Of a DNA stretch of 5,519 nt, positions 1 to 5,174 are shown piece by piece (position 1 is the first letter of the stretch; each line of letters opens with the position of its first letter). Source of the DNA: Candidatus Aenigmatarchaeota archaeon. GTDB taxonomy: Archaea; Aenigmatarchaeota; Aenigmatarchaeia; QMZS01. Below the pieces are notes generated by a model that did not search any database, was not told the DNA's origin, and saw only the letters and a program-made list of their open reading frames with translations. The position numbers and the translations under genes were made by a program. The DNA lies in assembly GCA_030620695.1 (NCBI GenBank), contig JAUXEA010000035.1, positions 1 to 5,519 on the forward strand, in the 5' to 3' direction.

Positions 1-540
1 GCAAAGAAGAAAAGAGGGGTTTTAATTTCCAATGAAAATGTTATCAATGGTTCAGATGGAAAGGCAGTTGTATCAAAGTTTCATCTTAATGTTCTTGAAG
101 AAATTCATATTTTGAAACCTGATGAAGAAATTTCCTTTCTAAACACAAAACTAAAAACAACAAAATGTATGCACGCAGACGGAGAATGTATGGGTTTTGT
201 TTTGGAAGATGAAAAGAAAATTGGGTACACCGCAGACGGGGAATATTATGGAGGGCAGGAGAATTATTTTAAAGGGTGTGATTGCCTGATTATAAATTGT
301 TTAAGACCAAGAAATGCGGAGCCTTATGGACACATGACCGCAGACAAAGCAAAAATTTTAATTGAAAGAGCAAAACCAAAACTCGCAATTTTACAACATC
401 TTGGAATGAAAATGATATTCGGGGTTGCAGAGAGAGAATCAAAATGGATTGAAAAGGAAACAGGAATAAAAACACTTGCTGCCAGAGACGGACAGGTTTT
501 TGAATTGGACAGAGAAAATAAGAGTTTGGTGAATTTCTAA
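1..540 (+). CDS. MBL-fold metallo-hydrolase, C-terminal part (5'-truncated by window)
   Basis: Frame 1 is open from the first base to the TAA at 538-540, giving 179 residues of a protein that begins upstream. A TTG at 112 is only an internal codon, because the upstream codons read through smoothly. The fragment matches the second half of a metallo-beta-lactamase fold. It shows HADGE (H58 of the fragment) in a metal-ligand position, a beta strand then YTADG (D79, bridging-Asp position), a GCDCLIIN strand, GHMTADKAKILIERAKPKL (H111) and the closing LQHLGMKM (H133), then an EETG-like segment and a final strand with the DGQ motif. This arrangement is typical of archaeal MBL proteins of unknown substrate. 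The N-terminal HxHxDH motif is outside the window, so metal binding cannot be fully checked. Hydrolase activity is inferred from the fold; the substrate is unknown (phosphodiester, thioester and nuclease roles all occur in the superfamily). The gene ends directly against the convergent corA stop codon. Confidence 0.8.
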   Translation, partial: AKKKRGVLISNENVINGSDGKAVVSKFHLNVLEEIHILKPDEEISFLNTKLKTTKCMHADGECMGFVLEDEKKIGYTADGEYYGGQENYFKGCDCLIINCLRPRNAEPYGHMTADKAKILIERAKPKLAILQHLGMKMIFGVAERESKWIEKETGIKTLAARDGQVFELDRENKSLVNF

Positions 541-1446
541 TTACAATTTACTCTTCAAAAAATAGATTATAAGCACAATTCCTACCACTAAAATAGAGGC
601 AATTATATAAAGAAATACATCAGGATTATTTTGAAAAGGTAAAGAGACATTCATTCCATAAAAACCTGTTATTGTTGTGGACACACCAAGAAACGCCATA
701 AAAATTGTCAGCATTGTAATTGTTCTGTTTAACTTATTTGATAATATAATCATGTGATAATTTCTCAGGTTAGAGATTGTTTTCAGGGAGGATTTACACA
801 GGTTTAAGCCCTGGTTGGAATCAATAATTAAATCCTCCATGATCTCCTTGTCCTCTTCAGAGAACTTAATCTTTTTGAGCAGTCTTTCGTAAATTAATGT
901 TGTGTAATGGTAAGAGGAAATAAAATAACTAAGTTTCTCTTCCTGTTGTAGCAGAATATTCAGATCTTTCTCTCTCATTTTTCTTGTAGAATTCTTTTTA
1001 GCATTTACAATTTTTACAATTTTTATTGTCTCCTTCTCAAATTCTTTATTAATCATTGACAGGAATTTTATCAGGACTTTCAGTTTTTGTGTTGTAATTA
1101 ATCTGGCTTTCTTCTCAAAAATGGACTTAACAAATTGAGGCTCGGCAGAAGATAAAGTCAGAACAAATTTGTCTGTTATTAAGAGTAAACAGGTACTTAA
1201 AAGTTGTTCACTGCTGGAAATTAGTTTTACAAGAATGTACACCTTACCATCATCAAATTCAACTCTTGGCACTTCGTTTTTATCTAAACCAGAAATCAGG
1301 TTCTGCTTGTCTAATTCAAATTTTTCTGTGAGGAATTCTATTTCCTCTCCTGTTGGATTTACAACATCTATCCAGCACCCAACCTGAAAATTTTCAAGTT
1401 TTCCAGTTGCCCTGTCTTTTAAACTTTTTTTGTAGTAAGTTATCAT
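541..1446 (-). CDS. corA: CorA-family divalent cation (Mg2+/Co2+) channel
   Basis: This 301-residue protein has the CorA plan: a soluble N-terminal alpha/beta domain (about 1-115), a long charged helical stalk rich in Lys and Glu (about 115-240), and two C-terminal membrane segments (about 243-263 and 278-297). The signature GMN is at residues 264-266, in the context YGMNVSLP right after the first membrane helix, followed by a short outer loop (FQNNPDV) and a basic tail (KSK). In the family, GMN forms the selectivity loop of a homopentameric Mg2+/Co2+ channel in the cytoplasmic membrane. The length is typical. The ATG at 1446 is the natural start: the N-terminus runs straight into the soluble domain, and I see no in-frame upstream extension. 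No Shine-Dalgarno is visible. Its stop (541-543) directly abuts the stop of the convergent MBL gene. It lies downstream of the RNase P RNA gene on the same strand. Cation preference cannot be read from sequence. Confidence 0.92.
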   Translation of the reverse strand: MITYYKKSLKDRATGKLENFQVGCWIDVVNPTGEEIEFLTEKFELDKQNLISGLDKNEVPRVEFDDGKVYILVKLISSSEQLLSTCLLLITDKFVLTLSSAEPQFVKSIFEKKARLITTQKLKVLIKFLSMINKEFEKETIKIVKIVNAKKNSTRKMREKDLNILLQQEEKLSYFISSYHYTTLIYERLLKKIKFSEEDKEIMEDLIIDSNQGLNLCKSSLKTISNLRNYHMIILSNKLNRTITMLTIFMAFLGVSTTITGFYGMNVSLPFQNNPDVFLYIIASILVVGIVLIIYFLKSKL

Positions 1447-1475
1447 AAAATTAAAACTTTTTTTGTTTAAGTCTT

Positions 1476-1487
1476 GAGTTTATTTTC
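1476..1487 (-). promoter_or_regulatory. Possible TATA-type promoter of corA
   Basis: On the minus strand this reads GAAAATAAACTC, an A-rich BRE/TATA-like element centred about 35 bases before the corA ATG. An archaeal start site about 26 bases downstream would give a leader of roughly 10 nt. The match is weak in such AT-rich DNA. Read-through from the RNase P RNA gene, whose 3' end is about 106 bases upstream, is an alternative. Confidence 0.3.
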
Positions 1488-1541
1488 AATCTGGTAAACC
1501 AACTTTACAAAGTAAATTTTTGAATTTTCGAACAGAAGTTT

Positions 1542-1546
1542 AAAAA
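1542..1546 (-). terminator. Oligo-T terminator of the RNase P RNA gene
   Basis: Minus-strand T5 run (TTTTT) seven bases beyond the 3' end of the P1 helix at 1553. Archaeal RNA polymerase commonly stops at such T-runs without a hairpin. Its position just after the closing helix supports a transcript ending near 1545-1553. Confidence 0.5.
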
Positions 1547-1552
1547 CATGAA

Positions 1553-1815
1553 GTGAGGTAGAATAATCTACCTTTTGTTTACCCTCTCAGTGCCAGAAGC
1601 ACATCGCAGGTGGGTAGGGACATTCGTCTAAGCGCTTAAAGCTTGCATCTCATTTAGTGGAAACTATATCCCAGTCTAAGATTGTTCTATTAAACTATAT
1701 CTATAAAAAACAACCTTAGAGACTTTCTCTTCCAGTTTCCTTGGCTCTCTCAAACCGTTTTTAATCGATGGGTAGAATTTCCTCCTCTTCCAAGGGAAGT
1801 CCTTCTCCACCTCAC
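1553..1815 (-). ncRNA. rnpB: RNase P RNA (catalytic RNA of tRNA 5' maturation), divergent and compact
   Basis: No ORF fits here, but the minus strand folds like RNase P RNA. P1: GUGAGGU (1815-1809) pairs with ACCUCAC (1559-1553), closing the molecule. A P3-like hairpin is CUUCC/GGAAG (1799-1795 with 1791-1787). CRI reads GGAGGAAAUUC (1785-1775) against the usual GGAGGAAAGUC. CRV reads ACAAAAGGUAGAUUAU (1578-1563). They form P4: AAU-(U1776 bulge)-CUACC (1779-1771) with GGUAGAUU (1572-1565), keeping the universal bulged U. P5: CAUC (1770-1767) pairs with GAUG (1649-1646), followed by CRIV AGAUGCAAGC (1650-1641) and GACGAAUGUCC before the 3' core. The S domain has GGAAACU/AGUUUCC (1740-1734 with 1665-1659) and a P12-like arm (1724-1709 with 1686-1673). 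About 263 nt is short for an archaeal type-A RNA. It would cleave 5' leaders from pre-tRNA together with Pop5, Rpp30, Rpp21, Rpp29 and L7Ae. CRII and CRIII are hard to recognise, and P2 is uncertain. Confidence 0.8.
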
Positions 1816-1831
1816 AACATAATCAAAATAG

Positions 1832-1856
1832 TTTTATAAGTATATATTATTTTCGG
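1832..1856 (-). promoter_or_regulatory. BRE/TATA promoter of the RNase P RNA gene
   Basis: On the minus strand, CCGAAAAT (BRE-like purines) is followed by AATATATACTTATAAAA. The TATATA core is centred near 1844, about 26-29 bases upstream of the first nucleotides of P1 (1815-1818). That is the standard archaeal TATA-to-start spacing. It is the best promoter in the window, as expected for a stable RNA gene, and it independently supports the strand and 5' end of the RNA. Confidence 0.65.
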
Positions 1857-1863
1857 TAGCGTG

Positions 1864-1887
1864 AAATATATAATTGTGAATATAAAT
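1864..1887 (+). promoter_or_regulatory. Candidate TATA elements for the 554-residue protein gene
   Basis: Two plus-strand TATA-like stretches, AAATATATAA (1864-1873) and AATATAAAT (1879-1887), lie 55-78 bases before the ATG at 1942. They would give leaders of roughly 30-50 nt. They sit back to back with the RNase P RNA promoter. No Shine-Dalgarno precedes the ATG. In DNA this AT-rich, the exact element is a guess. Confidence 0.35.
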
Positions 1888-1941
1888 CTCAAATCAAAGA
1901 CTTAAAAATCTTATTCTAATTATTGAATTCCTCTTATAATT

Positions 1942-3606
1942 ATGTCATTTAATATATTCAATAAGTCCAATGAAAAAAAAGTAGATGGTTATACAATAGG
2001 GGTCAGTTCCGGGATGTTTGGAATGGCTGCTCCAGAAGAAAAAATTTCTTTAATAGATATTTCACAAAAGGGTTTTTATTCTGCTTTGAAAGGAGTTAAG
2101 TTTACTCAAGTTGACATAGAAAGAGGGACAGAGTTTATTTCTCCGGAATTAAAAGATAGAGTTAGGAAAATAAGAGAAGATTTAGGAATTGGTATAGGTA
2201 TTCATGGTTTGTGCGGGGCAATGGGTTCAAAAGGGATTTTTCTGGATTCTGCAATTGAGGATGATTATCGCAGAACACATGATTCTCTAATAAAAGATTT
2301 GAATAGAAGCGGGGAGATAGTAAAAGCAAAATATTATCTGCAGCATGCTTCTGAAACAACACCTTATGGTTGGTTAGGTAAAGATTTACAGCCAACAACA
2401 GTTGTTGATATATGGGGTCGGAGATTTCATGAATTTTTGCAGGATGATGATAAAAAATATCTAATAGATTGGGCTATAGAAGAGGATACTATTTGTGCGG
2501 TCGTAGGGAGAAGATATGGAATTACAAGTTACAAAAGTGGTGTAGAAGATGCAAAAAGAAGGATGGAAAGACGTATAAAAGACGATGAACTTAAAGGAAT
2601 AAAAATTCCTGACGAGGCTAAAAAAAAGTTGATTGATAATCAGGTTCAAGAAATTAGGAGGGCATTAAAAGAAGAATTATTGAGATTTTCAGAATCTCAG
2701 GATTTGATGTATGGAACAGAAAAAATACCTTATTATATAACCGCAAAATGGATGTCGGACCAAAAAGACCCAATCTGGGTGGGGGTGCTTAATGGTAAAA
2801 ATTTTGAAGAAGTTAGTTATAAAGATTGGGTTCCTGCAGTTTCATTAAAATATATCTGGGGTCATTTTAATCCTGACCAGTGCAAAGATAAAAATATTTT
2901 GAAAACCTGTCCTGACCCAAAACCTATTTTAGAAAAATACAACCTTGATTTTGTAATTGAAACAGCAATGGTTGGGGCAGGGATGGAAGAAGAATACAGG
3001 CTTACTAATCCAAAGCATTTTGTTATTCTCTGTAAAAATGCGGGAACAAAGCATTTTAAGGCCGCAATTGATTTTGAACATATTTTGGGGGCAGGGATAG
3101 ACCCAGAGGAAGATTGTATAAATAAAATGATTCCAGATGGAGGAAAATTTGTTAGTGTGCTTCATGTCGGGTGGCCAACACCCTTGGAACCTGCTCATAT
3201 CCCGATTCCTCTTGGCTCAGAACAACAGGAATGGCTTTATAAATGGATGCTCGCTTTAAGAAAAAAAGGTTTTAATGAAAGTGAAAACAGATACATTATT
3301 TTTGAAAGGGGAAGTCCAATTCCTTATCCTATGGGGGGAGGAGCAGACCCTGTTCAGCAGTCAACTCTCGCTCTAAGAAAAATTGTAGAATTTTTAAGAA
3401 AGGAGATTCCAGTGGACAAGTTGCCTCCGGGATTTTATGGAATTGAAGAAAAAGATATAAAAATGCAGGAAACTGAAGTCAGGGAACATGCTTTTGACCC
3501 AATCAGAGGTCTGCTTAGCGTTCCTGAGGAAAAACATGGTTTCCTGGGAAAAGCCGCTGTTGAGAAAGGAAAAGCAAAGGAGTGGGAGACTGAAAAGTAC
3601 AGATAA
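1942..3606 (+). CDS. Large TIM-barrel protein, xylose isomerase/endonuclease IV-like, function unknown
   Basis: This 554-residue cytosolic protein has no signal peptide or membrane segment. I do not recognise it by name, but the spacing of strand-end acidic and His residues suggests an AP_endonuc_2-type TIM barrel with a metal site. These are GIHGL (H88), YLQHAS (H135), FVIETA (E340), DFEHILG (D377 and H380, a DxxH like endonuclease IV D179/H182), SVLHVGW (H408), AHIPIP (H419) and IIFERG (E455). Endonuclease IV and its sugar-isomerase relatives are about 280-300 residues. Here about 200 residues (about 140-335) are inserted between the second and third ligands, including a charged helical, possibly coiled-coil stretch (about 198-250). 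A further tail follows residue 490. The Asp expected two residues before H419 is replaced by Pro, so a full trinuclear Zn site is doubtful. ATG 1942 is the first in-frame start after the promoter region. It is divergent from rnpB and convergent with taw1 (13-base gap). Nuclease, isomerase or another metal-dependent activity are all possible. Confidence 0.8.
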   Translation: MSFNIFNKSNEKKVDGYTIGVSSGMFGMAAPEEKISLIDISQKGFYSALKGVKFTQVDIERGTEFISPELKDRVRKIREDLGIGIGIHGLCGAMGSKGIFLDSAIEDDYRRTHDSLIKDLNRSGEIVKAKYYLQHASETTPYGWLGKDLQPTTVVDIWGRRFHEFLQDDDKKYLIDWAIEEDTICAVVGRRYGITSYKSGVEDAKRRMERRIKDDELKGIKIPDEAKKKLIDNQVQEIRRALKEELLRFSESQDLMYGTEKIPYYITAKWMSDQKDPIWVGVLNGKNFEEVSYKDWVPAVSLKYIWGHFNPDQCKDKNILKTCPDPKPILEKYNLDFVIETAMVGAGMEEEYRLTNPKHFVILCKNAGTKHFKAAIDFEHILGAGIDPEEDCINKMIPDGGKFVSVLHVGWPTPLEPAHIPIPLGSEQQEWLYKWMLALRKKGFNESENRYIIFERGSPIPYPMGGGADPVQQSTLALRKIVEFLRKEIPVDKLPPGFYGIEEKDIKMQETEVREHAFDPIRGLLSVPEEKHGFLGKAAVEKGKAKEWETEKYR

Positions 3607-3618
3607 AAATAAATTAAA
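3605..3618 (-). terminator. T-rich termination region for the sua5-taw1 operon
   Basis: Just beyond the taw1 stop, the minus strand is T-rich, with a T4 and then a T5 run at 3605-3609. It overlaps the stop of the convergent gene. This is compatible with archaeal T-run termination, but AT-rich background makes it weak evidence. Confidence 0.3.
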
Positions 3619-3619
3619 A

Positions 3620-4561
3620 TTATTCAAATTTATTAACAACTTTGGAATCCTTATTTTTAAGCAAAACAATTCTTGAATTTATAGCTTCATCCTCAAATCT
3701 GTAATTGCTTTTATCTAAAATTTTCAGAGCAAATTTCTTTACTTCTTCAAAAGAGGGCATTCTGTTGTCCCCTAATCTTTTCTTTGAATAACCCAGACTC
3801 ATATAAGCTTTTACTTCAACAAAATCAGGATTCTCTTTTTCTATTAATTTTAGGTAGCCGGGAATATCCCCATCAGAATCATTAAATCCTTTAATTTGAG
3901 TAATTCTCAAAACTCTTCTTCCTTTAAAGTTGTGCATTATTTCCAGACTTTCATTGAATCTGTCCCACGCATTTTTTTCAACAGGTCTGCAGATTTCTTT
4001 AAACTTTTTTTCATTAGGTGCATTTAAAGAAATATATAACTGGAAATTTTTCTTTGGTTTTATCTTCTTTAATTGTTCGGGGACTGTTCCATTAGTTACC
4101 AGAAAAATAGTCCTCATTCTTTCGGTCAGATAATCTATTAATTCTATAATTTTCGGGTAAAGAGTGGGCTCTCCTGACAGGGAGATTGCAAAGTGGTTTG
4201 GCTCAAGAGCTTCTTTGAGCCTGTCTTTATTGGCAATGCTTCCCCCAAATCCAGAGAGCAATTTTTTTCTCTGTTCAATCAAATTTTTTACAATTTCTTC
4301 TGGTTCATCAATTTCTCCGGAGAATTTATTTGTAAAAAGTTCATTAGGACACCAGCAAAAGAGACATTTTAAGTTGCAATCTGCAACACTTGGAGAAAAC
4401 TGCATACACCTGTGGCAGTCAACACCATAAAATTTCTCTTTGTAACAAAAACCCTCCCCCCTCAGACTTCTCTTTGTCCACTCGCAAATCTGGACTCCTG
4501 TATGGTTAAAAATTTTATAGTGTTTTTTCTCCAATTCCTGTTTTACTTTTTCTGATAGCAT
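3620..4561 (-). CDS. taw1: tRNA 4-demethylwyosine synthase Taw1 (TYW1-type radical SAM enzyme)
   Basis: This 313-residue protein is full length for archaeal Taw1. The enzyme condenses N1-methylguanosine-37 of tRNA-Phe with carbons from pyruvate to form the tricyclic 4-demethylwyosine, the first committed step toward wyosine-type bases. All expected iron-sulfur ligands are present. C62, C66 and C69 (CNLKCLFC, a CxxxCxxC) bind the SAM cluster, and C26, C39 and C52 bind the second cluster. To my recollection the same residue numbers apply in the Methanocaldococcus jannaschii enzyme. The family signature HRCMQFSPSVADC (50-62) and CLFCWCPNE are clear, followed by SLSGEPTLYP (127-136), LVTNGT (154-159), YISLNAPNE (176-184) and CRP (191-193). 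Lysines K41 and K43 follow C39, in the region where a pyruvate Schiff-base lysine has been proposed. The ATG at 4561 lies 5 bases after the sua5 stop, so the two are co-transcribed. No Shine-Dalgarno is visible. Confidence 0.95.
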   Translation of the reverse strand: MLSEKVKQELEKKHYKIFNHTGVQICEWTKRSLRGEGFCYKEKFYGVDCHRCMQFSPSVADCNLKCLFCWCPNELFTNKFSGEIDEPEEIVKNLIEQRKKLLSGFGGSIANKDRLKEALEPNHFAISLSGEPTLYPKIIELIDYLTERMRTIFLVTNGTVPEQLKKIKPKKNFQLYISLNAPNEKKFKEICRPVEKNAWDRFNESLEIMHNFKGRRVLRITQIKGFNDSDGDIPGYLKLIEKENPDFVEVKAYMSLGYSKKRLGDNRMPSFEEVKKFALKILDKSNYRFEDEAINSRIVLLKNKDSKVVNKFE

Positions 4562-4566
4562 AAAAC

Positions 4567-5133
4567 TTATTTTAAAATTAGTTTAACTTTCTCTATCCCC
4601 GCTCCTTCCCTCAAAATCTTTTTGTTAACCAAATCAATAACAGTGGAAGGATTTTTATATTTGCATTCTCCAGTAACAATAAAATCCACATCTACTTTCA
4701 CATCTTTTGCTTCTGTAACTTCTTTCTTCCCGCTTAAATTTGCACTTGTTGCAGTTATTGGAAATTTTGCTTTTGAAATTATTTCTCTGGCAACTTTATT
4801 TTCAGGGAGTCTAACCCCAACAAAATCAGAATTAGCAGTTATTAGATTTGAAACAATTTCTTTTTTTGGAAGAATTATGGTTACTGGTCCGGGAAGTAAT
4901 TTTTCCATAATTTTTCTGTTTTCCGAAGACAGATAAACAAGATTCTCCAACATTTTAAAATTTGAAACTGCGACAGAGAGAGGCTTGTTAAACTGCCTTT
5001 TCTTAATCTCAAAAATTCTTCTTACTGCAAGTTCATCAAAAATATTTGCTCCGATTCCGTAAACAGTCTCTGTTGGGTAAGCAATGATTCCCCCAATTTT
5101 CAAAATTTCAACTGCTTTTTTTATCTGGTTCAT
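4567..5133 (-). CDS. sua5: Threonylcarbamoyl-AMP synthase (Sua5/YrdC family, YrdC domain only)
   Basis: This 188-residue protein consists of a single YrdC domain. The enzyme uses L-threonine, bicarbonate and ATP to make threonylcarbamoyl-AMP, which the KEOPS/Kae1 complex (not in this window) transfers to A37 of ANN-decoding tRNAs to give t6A. Motifs in order: YPTETVYGIGAN (19-30), KKRQFNKPLS (44-53, the KxR...KP substrate-binding basic motif), PGPVTIIL (81-88), GVRLP (106-110), TATSANLSG (127-135), NPSTVIDL (161-168) and LREGAG (174-179). It lacks the C-terminal Sua5 domain that many archaeal Sua5 proteins carry, so it is YrdC-like in length. TsaC/YrdC would be an equally fair name. It is the first gene of a minus-strand operon with taw1 and is divergent from the mtaB-like gene across 21 bases. 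The ATG at 5133 fits the family N-terminus. No Shine-Dalgarno is seen. Confidence 0.94.
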   Translation of the reverse strand: MNQIKKAVEILKIGGIIAYPTETVYGIGANIFDELAVRRIFEIKKRQFNKPLSVAVSNFKMLENLVYLSSENRKIMEKLLPGPVTIILPKKEIVSNLITANSDFVGVRLPENKVAREIISKAKFPITATSANLSGKKEVTEAKDVKVDVDFIVTGECKYKNPSTVIDLVNKKILREGAGIEKVKLILK

Positions 5134-5174
5134 AATTTTAACTTAAGAAAAATAATGGAAGTAAATTTTTATAT
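5114..5174. promoter_or_regulatory. Overlapping divergent promoters of sua5 and the mtaB-like gene
   Basis: The two start codons are only 21 bases apart and neither gene has a Shine-Dalgarno, so each promoter must lie largely inside the other gene. For sua5, the minus strand reads ATATAAAAAT (5174-5165), a good TATA box that would start transcription about 10 bases before the ATG. For the plus-strand gene, TTTTTTATCT near 5115-5125 is a weaker TATA candidate about 30-40 bases before its ATG. Both transcripts would be leaderless or nearly so. Confidence 0.4.

Noticed and set aside
112..540. A separate short gene starting at TTG 112
   Set aside because: The same frame is open from base 1 and encodes continuous MBL-like sequence, so 112 is an internal codon of a gene cut by the window edge.
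1169..1387. Plus-strand 72-residue ORF inside corA
   Set aside because: It is the antisense shadow of the well-supported CorA coding sequence and has no recognisable domain.
1553..1815. SRP (7S) RNA on either strand
   Set aside because: A plus-strand stretch (TCAG, TGCCAGAAGCA, then GCAGG) faintly resembles SRP helix 8. The GGAA tetraloop and paired asymmetric loop do not fit, and the minus strand gives a far better RNase P fold with promoter and terminator.
2162..3198. Three minus-strand ORFs of 62-89 residues inside the TIM-barrel gene
   Set aside because: Their composition (rich in Phe, Leu, Cys and Asn) is that of reverse-complement frames of a coding region. No motif or promoter is seen.
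3394..3676. Overlapping ORFs at the TIM-barrel/taw1 junction on both strands
   Set aside because: They overlap the 3' ends of two well-supported genes out of frame and have no family features.
3930..4936. Plus-strand ORFs of 67-104 residues over taw1 and sua5
   Set aside because: They are antisense to coding sequences whose catalytic motifs are intact.
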